Part shown: piece by piece, positions 7,888 through 15,074 of the stretch | How the letters are laid out: each line of letters begins with the position of its first letter | How positions within the stretch are numbered: position 1 is the first letter of the stretch | Assembly (NCBI GenBank): GCA_965247705.1 | Contig: CBDFHV010000004.1 | Coordinates: 1-16,545, forward strand | Length of the DNA stretch: 16,545 nucleotides | Reading direction: 5' to 3' | DNA from: CBDFHV01 sp965247705 | GTDB taxonomy: Bacteria > Pseudomonadota > Alphaproteobacteria > Rhodospirillales > CAMCUA01 | The notes under the pieces: model-generated | The model's database searches: none | What the model saw: only the letters and a program-made list of their open reading frames with translations | Told to the model about the DNA's origin: nothing | Made by a program: the position numbers and the translations under genes

Positions 7888-9161
7888 GCCTGTTTGGCCT
7901 CTTCTTCCCGTACCGACGCGAAGACCTTCAAGGGCGCGCCGACGCCACGCAGGCGATGCTCGCCGACGAAGTCCCAGTCGCCCGGCATATGCGCCCGGAC
8001 CTCGCCGCTGGCCAGCACCGACCGGCCCAGGTCCTTGGTCAATCCCTCGAGCCGGGCCACTTCGTTGGCCACCGGCCCGATCACCGAAAACTCCAGGCGT
8101 TCGGGCACCCCGATATTGCCGTAAATGACATCGCCCAGATGAAGCCCGATGCCGAAATCGATGGCCTCCTGGCCCGCCGCCGTCCGCCGGGCGTTGAGTT
8201 CCGCCAGGCGACGGGTCGCCTCGCCGACCGCTTCGTAGGCCTTGGCGCAGGCGTCGGTCGCTTCGCCGTCGCCAATGGGGAAGATGGCCAGCACCGCGTC
8301 GCCAACGAATCGCAGGACTTCTCCCCCATGGGCAAGCACCGCGCCGGCGGTGCATTCGAAATAGTCGTTGAGCAGCGCCAGGAAGTCGTCCGCCGGCATG
8401 CTGTCGGCCATGGGGGTGGAATCCCTGAGGTCATTGAACCAGACGACGGCGTGAAGGGTTTCCCCGTCGCCGCGCTTGATCCGGCCGTCCAGGACCTGTT
8501 CCCCGGCGCCGGCGCCCAGATAGGCGGTCAGGATATTGCGGGCGATCTGGTCCTTGATGGTCACCTTGCAGGCCACGGCCAGCCGCCGATCGATGCGCAT
8601 CAGGGACCGGATGTCCTCGTTGCTGAACCCGGACTCCCGATCGGTCAGCCACGAGCCGATGATTCCCATGGGCAACCGGCCGTCCTCTCGATCAATCTCG
8701 AAGGGGATCAGATAGGCCAGATAGTCGGTGGCGCCCTCGTCCCGAAACTCCTCGAGAACGGGGAAGTCGACCAGGGCCTCGGGCCCGGTGAGACGCCGCC
8801 GGAGATGGGGAATCATGCCGCTTATCATGGCGTTGTGGGGACTCTGCGACCACGCTTCCCCGGGCTGCTGTTCGTGGCGAATACTCTCTGTCCTGACGCC
8901 CTCGCCCCGGTACCAGGTGACGGTCATCGCCGAAAACAGGGGATGGAGGGTGCGGAATGCGATGTTGCAGCGTTTCACTGGAATGCCCGCCGCCAGAAGC
9001 CGCTGGGAACAGCCGTCCAACAGGGCCTCCATGGGCGTGTCGCTCAAGGCCCGCGCCATCAGCCAGTCGGCGACCCCGTCGATGAGCGGCCGGCCGGCGC
9101 TGGAGTGCTGTCGCTCCTCGCTGGAGAGGGTGTCCGCATCGATGGCATGAACAGGATTCAC
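7884..9161 (-). CDS. Class III adenylate/guanylate cyclase with N-terminal sensor-like region
   Basis: This 425-residue protein is predicted to make a cyclic nucleotide, most likely cAMP, from the nucleoside triphosphate. The catalytic domain starts near 235. The two metal aspartates are D244 in VVWFNDLRDST and D288 in LRFVGDAVLAIFP. GIGLHLGDVIYGNIG (337-351) is followed by RLEFSVIGPVANEVARLEG, supplying the transition-state pair N366 and R370. The position that is usually a purine-reading lysine (KFxGD) is arginine (RFVGD), so adenine preference is not certain. Residues about 25-205 resemble the N-terminal region of rhizobial-type cyclases (AAGIPVKR, RTLHPLF) and probably sense something unknown; no membrane segment is visible. 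The start is GTG 9161, preceded by GAGG; it lies 10 bp after the dehydrogenase stop, and the stop overlaps the CoA-transferase start as ATGA. Confidence 0.92.
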   Translation of the reverse strand: MNPVHAIDADTLSSEERQHSSAGRPLIDGVADWLMARALSDTPMEALLDGCSQRLLAAGIPVKRCNIAFRTLHPLFSAMTVTWYRGEGVRTESIRHEQQPGEAWSQSPHNAMISGMIPHLRRRLTGPEALVDFPVLEEFRDEGATDYLAYLIPFEIDREDGRLPMGIIGSWLTDRESGFSNEDIRSLMRIDRRLAVACKVTIKDQIARNILTAYLGAGAGEQVLDGRIKRGDGETLHAVVWFNDLRDSTPMADSMPADDFLALLNDYFECTAGAVLAHGGEVLRFVGDAVLAIFPIGDGEATDACAKAYEAVGEATRRLAELNARRTAAGQEAIDFGIGLHLGDVIYGNIGVPERLEFSVIGPVANEVARLEGLTKDLGRSVLASGEVRAHMPGDWDFVGEHRLRGVGAPLKVFASVREEEAKQA

Positions 9162-9171
9162 CGCGATCGCC

Positions 9172-10323
9172 TCAGTAGGATCGGGGCAGCCCGAGCACGT
9201 GCTCGCCGAGGTACGCCAGGATCAGGTTGGTGGACACCGGCGCCACCTGATAGAGCCGGGTCTCGCGGAACTTCCGTTCGATGTCGTACTCCTCGGCGAA
9301 ACCGAAGCCGCCGAACGTCTGAATACACATGTCGGCCGCCTGCCAGGACGCCTCGGAGGCCAGCAACTTGGCCATGTTGGCTTCCGCCCCGCGCCGTTCG
9401 CCGGCATCGAACAAGTCCGCCGCCTTGGCCACCATCAGGTTGGCCGCTTCCGTTTCGGCGTAGGCCCGGGCGATGGGGAACTGCACGCCCTGGTTCTGGC
9501 CGATGGGCCGGCCGAACACCTTGCGTTCCCGGGCGTAAGCCGTAGCCTTGTCGATGAACCAGCGGGCGTCGCCGATGCATTCTGCGGCGATCAGGATGCG
9601 CTCGGCGTTCATGCCGTCGAGGATGTAGCGGAAGCCCCGGCCTTCCTCGCCGATCAGGCTGTCGGCGGGGATGCGCAGGTCATCGAAAAAGACCTCGGTG
9701 GTGGCGTGGTTGATCATCGCCCTCAGCGGCCGGATGGTCAGCCCCTGGCCCACCGCGTGGCGCATATCGATGAGAAAGACCGACATACCGTCGGTCGGCT
9801 TGGCGCCGGCGTCCCGGGGCGCGGTGCGGGCCAACAGCAACATCAGGTCCGAATGCTCGGCCCGCGAGGTCCATACCTTCTGGCCGTTGATCACATAGTG
9901 GTCGCCGTCGCGCACCGCGGTGGTACGAATGCGGCTGGTATCGGTGCCGCTGGTCGGTTCGGTGACGCCGAAGGCCTGGAGGCGTAGGGCGCCCGAGGCG
10001 ATCTGGGGCAGGTAGCGGTCCTTCTGGCCATCGCTGCCGTGCCGCAGCACCGTGCCCATGATGTACATCTGGGCATGACAGGCGGCGCCGTTGCCGCCCT
10101 CTTTATGGATCTCCTCCAGGATCGCCGCCGCGGCGCCGATCCCCAGACCGCTGCCGCCGTATTGCTCCGGCACCAGGACGCCGAGGAAGCCGCCCTCGGT
10201 CAGCGCCTTGACGAATTCTGTCGGATATTCCCGCGCCCGGTCCCGCACCCGCCAATACTCGCCGGGGAATCCGCCGCAGAGGGCGCGTACGGACTGGCGA
10301 ATATCGTCAAAGCTCTCCGTCAT
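9172..10323 (-). CDS. Acyl-CoA dehydrogenase
   Basis: This 383-residue FAD enzyme should introduce a double bond between C2 and C3 of an acyl-CoA and pass electrons to ETF. Visible landmarks are LVPEQYGGSGLG (50-61), the FAD-binding FGVTEPTSGTDTS (118-130), INGQKVWTS (145-153), the ARERKVFGRPIGQNQGVQ segment, and FGGFGFAEEYDIERKFRE near the C-terminus. The usual medium-chain catalytic glutamate in YEGT is absent (LYQVAPVSTN instead). A glutamate sits at E241 in GMNAERI, where isovaleryl-CoA dehydrogenase has its catalytic E254, so branched or unusual acyl substrates are plausible. ATG 10323 has GAGG about 8 nt upstream. It is the first gene of the probable operon that continues with the cyclase and CoA-transferase. 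The substrate is not identified. Confidence 0.94.
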   Translation of the reverse strand: MTESFDDIRQSVRALCGGFPGEYWRVRDRAREYPTEFVKALTEGGFLGVLVPEQYGGSGLGIGAAAAILEEIHKEGGNGAACHAQMYIMGTVLRHGSDGQKDRYLPQIASGALRLQAFGVTEPTSGTDTSRIRTTAVRDGDHYVINGQKVWTSRAEHSDLMLLLARTAPRDAGAKPTDGMSVFLIDMRHAVGQGLTIRPLRAMINHATTEVFFDDLRIPADSLIGEEGRGFRYILDGMNAERILIAAECIGDARWFIDKATAYARERKVFGRPIGQNQGVQFPIARAYAETEAANLMVAKAADLFDAGERRGAEANMAKLLASEASWQAADMCIQTFGGFGFAEEYDIERKFRETRLYQVAPVSTNLILAYLGEHVLGLPRSY

Positions 10324-10375
10324 CGCGCTACCTCGGAGCCTTCGGAATTGTCTTGAGCATCCGTACCGTGGCGAG

Positions 10376-10403
10376 AGGATACAGGCGGCAGCGTCAACGG
10401 CAA
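10376..10403 (-). promoter_or_regulatory. Possible promoter for the acyl-CoA dehydrogenase operon
   Basis: On the minus strand TTGCCG (10403-10398) and TATCCT (10381-10376) are separated by 16 bp, a weak sigma-70-like arrangement about 50 nt before the dehydrogenase start. Each hexamer has four matches to the consensus, so this is only a candidate in high-GC DNA. Confidence 0.25.
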
Positions 10404-10428
10404 GTCAATCACTTGGTCCGTCCTCACA

Positions 10429-10641
10429 TCACAGATCATCCGGCCTCAGTCCGGTTCGGCGGGAAATCCGCGATAGCATCTTTGAGCCGATCTCTTCGCG
10501 ATCATGAAAGGCGAAAACGAAATCGGGCCAGTCGCCGCGGGCCAGCACCCGATGGGACCCTCGCTGGCGCTTGATGCGCCAACCGATACGTTCGAGAGCC
10601 TGCAGAACCCGCCGTGCCCGGGTTGCGGGTCACCGGCTCAT
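10429..10641 (-). pseudogene. hicA: HicA mRNA interferase toxin gene broken by an early stop codon
   Basis: The frame reads MSR, then TGA (10632-10630), then 66 further codons that look like a complete HicA: ARRVLQALERIGWRIKRQRG followed by SHRVLAR, FVFAFHDREEIGSKMLSRI and RRTGLRPDDL. The RGSH motif holds the catalytic histidine of this small double-stranded RNA-binding-fold RNase, which cleaves mRNA. The ATG at 10641 overlaps the stop of hicB as ATGA, the usual toxin-antitoxin arrangement, so the start is secure and the stop at codon 4 is in frame. After the stop the only possible start before the RGSH motif is a rare CTG. The likely ancestral codon is CGA, changed to TGA by one transition. 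The toxin is probably inactive, unless the TGA is read through or is a sequencing error. Confidence 0.85.
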
Positions 10642-10877
10642 GCGGCGACGAAAAGCGCGCCCAGTTCGGGAACGGTTTCGCCGTGTTCGAGTCGATCGGC
10701 GAGCACGCGGAGGGCCAACGCCTCGACCTTGGCCTTCGCCTCTTCCTGGAAGTCGCCGTAGGCCATGACACCGGGCAGCGCCGGGATCTCGGCGATCCAG
10801 CGACCGTCTTCCTCGCGCTCAAATTCGATGTGCAGCACGTCGCAGACTCCGTTCTGATGGGCCATTGGGACAGCCAT
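10638..10877 (-). CDS. hicB: HicB-family antitoxin
   Basis: This small protein of about 75-79 residues should neutralise HicA by binding it, and HicB proteins often repress their own promoter. The core VLHIEFEREEDGRWIAEIPA followed by LPGVMAYGDFQEEA is the partial RNase H-like HicB fold; LALRVLADRLEHGE and a short tail complete it. No separate DNA-binding domain is visible. Two in-frame starts are possible, ATG 10877 and ATG 10865; neither has a convincing Shine-Dalgarno, so the start is uncertain. The stop overlaps the hicA start as ATGA. Here antitoxin precedes toxin, whereas hicA comes first in the classical hicAB order; the reverse order is also common. With hicA broken, this gene may be an orphan remnant. 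It is divergent from the methyltransferase gene. Confidence 0.85.
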   Translation of the reverse strand: MAVPMAHQNGVCDVLHIEFEREEDGRWIAEIPALPGVMAYGDFQEEAKAKVEALALRVLADRLEHGETVPELGALFVAA

Positions 10878-10998
10878 TCTATCACGCAAGCCTAGTCTGA
10901 TCCCGAGTTCGGCCACGGAGTGGCGGGCATGGCCTGCAGCGTGTAAAAAGACGCCGCGCGACCGCCGGCGCAACCGACACCAGGGAGTCCTGTCAACG

Positions 10999-11679
10999 AT
11001 GAGCACCGCCGACCTTGCCGCCGACCTGCCCGAACTGCCGCCCATCGAGGGCCGGAACATCCTGGCCGCCGGCTGCGGCGAGGGCCGCATTGCCCGTCCG
11101 CTGGCCCAAGAGGGGGCGACGGTCATCAGGACCGAGCATGACTCCGCCCGGGTCGCCAAGGCCCAGGCCATGCCGGCCGTGGCGGGCGAGACCTACCGGG
11201 AAGGCCCCGGCAGCGCCATGCCCGTCGACGACGCCTGGGCCGACGGCGTGGTGTGGTTCGGCACCCTGCACCATGTGCCCCACGACGCCTACCAAGAGGC
11301 CATCGCGGAAACGGCCCGGGTGCTGAAGCCCGGCGGCTTTGCCTACGTCACCGAGCCCTTGGCCCAGGGCCCCTACTTCGAGCTTCTGAAACCGGCCGAG
11401 GACGAGACGCCGGTACGGGCCCAGGCGCTGGCCGCCATCCGTGGAGCGCATGGGATGGGCTTGAGCGAAAGCCGGGAGTTCACCTTCATGCGGCTGATGC
11501 GGTTCGCCGACTTCGAGGCCTTCAAGACCATGGTGCTGACCATCGGCCCCGAGCGAAAGGATGTCTTCGCCGCCAACGAGGCAACCATGCGCCAGCATTT
11601 TGCCGACCACGGCGTCCGCGAGAACGGCAACGCCTGTTTCGACCAGCCGTTCCGGGTCAATATGTTGAGCAAGGGGTAA
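10999..11679 (+). CDS. Class I SAM-dependent methyltransferase, substrate unknown
   Basis: This 226-residue protein has the Rossmann methyltransferase pattern: motif I NILAAGCGEGR (20-30) for SAM binding, the acidic end of strand two at E46 in VIRTEHD, SAMPVDDAWADGVVWFGTLH (about 72-91) where the active-site loop follows strand four, and RVLKPGGFAYVTEP (107-120). This matches Methyltransf_11-like enzymes that act on small molecules, but nothing reveals the substrate. ATG 10999 is preceded by AGGGAG 11 nt upstream. It is divergent from hicB across about 120 bp, which should hold both promoters. The gene ends 2 bp before the end of a DDE insertion sequence, so any natural terminator or downstream partner has been displaced. 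Confidence 0.9.
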   Translation: MSTADLAADLPELPPIEGRNILAAGCGEGRIARPLAQEGATVIRTEHDSARVAKAQAMPAVAGETYREGPGSAMPVDDAWADGVVWFGTLHHVPHDAYQEAIAETARVLKPGGFAYVTEPLAQGPYFELLKPAEDETPVRAQALAAIRGAHGMGLSESREFTFMRLMRFADFEAFKTMVLTIGPERKDVFAANEATMRQHFADHGVRENGNACFDQPFRVNMLSKG

Positions 11680-11952
11680 CCGGGGACAGTATACAGTTTC
11701 GATGGGACTCAAGGCCCTCAAAAAACCTGAAGAAACTAGGAAACCATATACTGAGCTGCTTGCAAAATTCTCGCTCAGGGATGCTGAATTTTCTGGGCGG
11801 ATTGTTGCGGTGGCGTGGTTGGGGTGCGGGGTGGTGCGATATGGGGCGGCGGCTGATCTTTGCGCTGGAAACGGCTCGGGGGTGGCCAGGCGGTTTCGTT
11901 CTCCCTGCTATTTGCGGGAGTTGCGGGACGCCGACCGAAGCGCTTTCAGTGG

Positions 11953-13095
11953 CTAGGGGACGAGGCGCATGATCTGGATGGCGGCAAGCGCGGTGAGGCC
12001 GAACATGAGGTGGCAGGCGACCTTGTCGGGGCCGCGGACGCGGATCATGCGGCCGGCGAAGTTGTCCTTGAGGTTGGCGATGACGCGCTCGGCGGCTGAG
12101 CGCAGCTGATAGCGGTGGTGCTCGGCAGCTCGCAGGCCGATGCGCTTTTGCCGTTTGATCTCGGCCTTGCGCTGTTCCTTGCCCTGTTTGGTTCGCGGAT
12201 GGGGCTCGATCAGGGGAACATGGCCGAGGGCGCGGCTGTGGGCCTTGATCTCCGGGGCGTCGTAGGCCGAGTCCATCAGGTCGTAGAGGCTGGTTACCCG
12301 GGCGGCGGTCATGGTGGCCAGCGGGATCGCCGCCTGGCTGTCGTGCAGGCTGGCCGAGGTGAGCAGCGCGGCGATCGGGATGTCGCCGTCGGCCACGTCG
12401 AGGTGCAGCTTGTAGCCGATCCAATGGGTGCGGTAGCCCTTGGCGTTCTGCTTGACCCCGGTGGTGCAGGCCCGCGGCAGATCGGCCAGCATCTCAGGTA
12501 GGCCCATCGCGCCTTGGCGTTCCAGGCGGCGGCGCTCCGGGGGCGCCTTGGGCCGTTCCTCGCCCTTCCTGGGCCGGCCACGCTTGCGCTTTGGCCGGGC
12601 CTCGGGTTTCGCCTTCTTCGGCGCCCGCTCGCGGGCCTCGATCGCGGTGGCATCGCGGGCGATGTGGCCGACCAGGCGCGCCCCTTGGGTCTTGGCGATC
12701 ACCGCCGCGTGCAGACGGCCGGGCAGATCGCTCGCCGCGAACTCGCCAAAGGCCCGCGAGAACGTCGCCGCGCTCGGAACCGCGCCGGCCCGGGTCCAGC
12801 CGCACAGCCGCCGCAGGGTCTTGTCCAGCACCAGGCGCTCGATCAGCACGGTGGTTTGGGCGATGTTGAAGACCGCCTTGGCGACAAAGCCCCGCGCCAG
12901 CGCCGCCCGGTCCTTGCGCGGACGCCCGACCACACCCGGCCAGTCCCGCACGAAAGCCTCGATGCGCGCCAGCTCGAGCACCGTCACCAGGTCGCGATAG
13001 CGGTCGCCGAGCGGCCCAAGCTCCTCCTCCAGCGCCGGAAAAAGTTCGCCTTGAAGGCTCTGCCAATAAACTGATAGCGTCTCGCGTAGAGGCAT
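11953..13095 (-). CDS. DDE transposase with IS4-type YREK signature
   Basis: This 380-residue transposase has a complete catalytic triad: D148 in GHIARDATAIEARE, D275 in YDLMDSAYDAPE, and E336 in LRSAAERVIANLK. The last block fits Y-x2-R-x3-E-x6-K exactly (Y329, R332, E336, K343), the YREK signature of the IS4 group. The N-terminal part (about 1-130) contains FNIAQTTVLIERL and SAATFSRAFGEFA, a likely DNA-binding region. A strongly basic, proline-rich insert (about 156-195) separates the first two aspartates. IRVRGPDKVACHLMFGLTAL near the end is typical of IS4/IS5-like enzymes, and I could not settle the family further. ATG 13095 has AAAGGA about 10 nt upstream. The frame is intact. Confidence 0.92.
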   Translation of the reverse strand: MPLRETLSVYWQSLQGELFPALEEELGPLGDRYRDLVTVLELARIEAFVRDWPGVVGRPRKDRAALARGFVAKAVFNIAQTTVLIERLVLDKTLRRLCGWTRAGAVPSAATFSRAFGEFAASDLPGRLHAAVIAKTQGARLVGHIARDATAIEARERAPKKAKPEARPKRKRGRPRKGEERPKAPPERRRLERQGAMGLPEMLADLPRACTTGVKQNAKGYRTHWIGYKLHLDVADGDIPIAALLTSASLHDSQAAIPLATMTAARVTSLYDLMDSAYDAPEIKAHSRALGHVPLIEPHPRTKQGKEQRKAEIKRQKRIGLRAAEHHRYQLRSAAERVIANLKDNFAGRMIRVRGPDKVACHLMFGLTALAAIQIMRLVP

Positions 13096-13205
13096 GGCCG
13101 GCAGTCCTTTCCAGGTGTTGTTTCTCGCAAATCCAACATACCGGAAAAGGCCTGCGGCCGCCTCGACAACAAACCAAAATCACCCGCTCAAAGCGGAAAA
13201 TCCAA

Positions 13206-13225
13206 TGCAAAACATCCGTTTTGCA
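13206..13225. repeat. 8-bp hairpin near the transposase-proximal end of the DDE element
   Basis: TGCAAAAC (13206-13213) and GTTTTGCA (13218-13225) pair perfectly around a 4-nt loop. On the minus strand the hairpin lies between the element end and the transposase start, followed by a T-rich stretch (TTGGATTTT). Insertion sequences often carry such structures to block transcription entering from outside; that role is inferred. A second small hairpin, CCGCT/AGCGG (13184-13196), follows. Confidence 0.5.
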
Positions 13226-13486
13226 ACCGCCTCTACTGTCCCCATTTTACCGAACGTTATTTTGGGCGAAAGGATTTAGCTTCCTCTTCGATCTTTGACC
13301 TTTCATCCCTGGAAAGGTGAGCCCGGCTTATTCACCAACCCCCTTGCCGTAGACTTTTCTGCATGTGATGCGAGTCTCGTTGCAGGGTCATTCGCGGCTG
13401 GCGAGTCACGGGTGCTTCCCCAGCTGTGCGATAGCCACTTGAGGCATGAAAGGCGTGAAGAAGCCGCCGTGGAGGCGAGCGGGACC

Positions 13487-13509
13487 GCCACCGGCGATCC
13501 GGCGGTGGC
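13487..13509 (-). terminator. Hairpin downstream of IS1380 transposase, copy 2
   Basis: GCCACCG/CGGTGGC stem, the counterpart of the hairpin at 3191-3213 in copy 1, 30 nt past the transposase stop on the minus strand. It lacks a T-run, so the terminator role is tentative. Confidence 0.4.
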
Positions 13510-13539
13510 TTGAAGTCTAGCTGGCCGACTTGGACGGGG

Positions 13540-14961
13540 TTACGGGTCGGCGTATCGCAAGCGTTCCAAGCGCGGCCAGAGCCGTTGCCAGAAGCGGGCG
13601 AATGTTTCCCCGATGACCATGGTGATGCGTCGGCCGGAAACGACGACCCGGGCGGCGGCGCGCAGAACGCGCTCGCGGAACCGGCGAAGGCTCCACCCCT
13701 CGCCGGTCGCAGTCTCCATCAGGCACCGCCCGGCATGAACCAGTTCATAGGCCAGGATGTTGAGCAACAGGACGACCTCGTTGTGAGCGAAGGCATCGGC
13801 CGTGCTCTCGCGCTCCGGCAGGCAGCGCCCCCGGTAATGACGCTTCCTTCGCGACGCGGACGACAGCGCCGGGTCCATCACGTCCATGAGTTCGCCCATG
13901 TGGGCCTCGGCACGGCCGCGCTGGCGGTAGTGATCCAGGAGATCGGCCGCCGGCACGGCCTCGGCATCAAGGCTGGTGATCAGCCAGAAGTGATCAACCA
14001 GAAATTGGTCTGGCCGTTCCAACACCACCAGGACCACTCGGCGCTCTTTCGACCACGACTTCGCCCGGCAGGTCATCTCGTGGAACCACGTCCGCGGCTC
14101 TGCCGGAGGCCGTCCCGGCGGCCGTCCAAGACAGGGCTGAGCCATGCGGTCCAGGACCTTGTTGGTCCGCAATCGGGCAACATAGGGCGTCCCGCGACGC
14201 TCCAGGCCCGACAGCAGGGGATCGCTGGGGAACCCAGCGTCGATGCGCACCAGAGCGACTTGGCACAGCGTCTCTTCGGCTCGGTCCACGAGATCAAGGA
14301 TGAAGTCCAGCGCCCCCTCGGCGGTGTGGGCGTTGCCCTCCCGTAAACGAGCGTCCAGAAGGTCGCCGGTTTCGGCGATGCTGGCCACCAAAGGGTGGTA
14401 CATGCGCTGATGGTAATGGCCGTTCCAGGCCGAGCCGGGTTGATGGCCGTGGACCTCGATCGGCAGGCTGTCCACGTCGATGGTCAGATATCGCTGCCGG
14501 TGACCGCCGCGCAGGCCCCGGAACCGCCGCCCCGCGAGCTCGGTGATCGCCTCATGGAGCACAGTGCGGGCCTCCGGCGTGCTCAGAAGCGCGATCAGAC
14601 GCGACAGCGTGGGTTGCGAGGCCAGGTGCGCCTCGGTGGACAACGGCGTGACACCCCGTGAACCGCTTGCAGCCAGGCGTAGGCCCGCATCATGGCGGAG
14701 CGCGTCGGCGTCGTCTTGGTCGTGCCAACCCTGGCCAAAGAGAAGCAGAACCGTGCGCAGCAGATCGGCCAGGGGATAGGTGACACGATCGGCCTTGCGC
14801 GGATCGTGCAACCGCTCGGTCAGCCACTCGATGATCCGGGTGCGCTCCATGATCTCGCGCAAGAGCACGGCCCCCGGTTCCCCGGTCAGCCGCTCGGGTC
14901 GGGATTCGATGCGAAGGGACTTGTTGAACGAGGAACCGAACAGAGATAGCGTTTCACCCAT
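13540..14961 (-). CDS. IS1380-family DDE transposase, copy 2
   Basis: This 473-residue transposase is identical to copy 1 except for alanine in place of valine in the ESTxDAF segment. The change lies between the catalytic glutamate region (YRQRGRAEAHMGE) and the C-terminal helix, away from the acidic residues, so both copies should be active. The start, length and catalytic residues (D162/D164, D241, E352 or E357) are as in copy 1. The two genes point toward each other across the 9.9-kb interval. Confidence 0.95.
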   Translation of the reverse strand: MGETLSLFGSSFNKSLRIESRPERLTGEPGAVLLREIMERTRIIEWLTERLHDPRKADRVTYPLADLLRTVLLLFGQGWHDQDDADALRHDAGLRLAASGSRGVTPLSTEAHLASQPTLSRLIALLSTPEARTVLHEAITELAGRRFRGLRGGHRQRYLTIDVDSLPIEVHGHQPGSAWNGHYHQRMYHPLVASIAETGDLLDARLREGNAHTAEGALDFILDLVDRAEETLCQVALVRIDAGFPSDPLLSGLERRGTPYVARLRTNKVLDRMAQPCLGRPPGRPPAEPRTWFHEMTCRAKSWSKERRVVLVVLERPDQFLVDHFWLITSLDAEAVPAADLLDHYRQRGRAEAHMGELMDVMDPALSSASRRKRHYRGRCLPERESTADAFAHNEVVLLLNILAYELVHAGRCLMETATGEGWSLRRFRERVLRAAARVVVSGRRITMVIGETFARFWQRLWPRLERLRYADP

Positions 14962-15074
14962 GGCGCACGGCGGAGGTTTGTTGTGAATCCTTCTAGCACA
15001 TTGATTTTACGTCAAAATCCGCCGCGCGCCAGTCATTTCAGGCCCCTTGGGTGAATAAGGCGGGGTCAAGCTAA

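Larger units (their letters stand above)
11682..13243 (-). mobile_element. DDE (YREK-type) insertion sequence, about 1562 bp
   Basis: The outer ends share GGGGACAGTA: directly at 11682-11691 and, on the opposite strand, at 13243-13234. Beyond those 10 bp the two ends diverge. They enclose one intact transposase gene on the minus strand plus 148 bp of leader and about 260 bp of tail. I could not see a target duplication (flanks TAACC and ATTTT), so the ends may be slightly misplaced or the insertion is old. The tail contains nested inverted repeats near the left end: CAGTATA/TATACTG (11687-11693, 11747-11753) and AGTTTC/GAAACT (11695-11700, 11732-11737). Confidence 0.75.
13322..15064 (-). mobile_element. 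IS1380-family insertion sequence, copy 2 (1743 bp, inverted)
   Basis: This is the same element as copy 1 in the opposite orientation, with the same terminal repeats (CCCGGCTTATTCACC at the left here, GGTGAATAAGGCGGG at the right) and exactly the same length. Reading the coding region and both ends by eye, the only difference I found is one base (G at 13799, equivalent to C against T at 2901 in copy 1). Unlike copy 1 it has no target duplication: the flanks are GTGAG (13317-13321) and GTCAA (15065-15069). One flank has therefore probably been replaced by recombination or deletion after insertion. Confidence 0.93.

Noticed and set aside
11702..11956. 84-residue plus-strand frame in the tail of the DDE element
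   Set aside because: It has no recognisable domain, no convincing ribosome binding site, and overlaps the inverted repeats; I treat it as chance.
13378..13379. Past inversion of the 9.9-kb interval by recombination between the two IS1380 copies
   Set aside because: Copy 1 retains matching ATCAG on both sides; a net inversion after insertion would have exchanged one flank. Repeated flipping back cannot be excluded.
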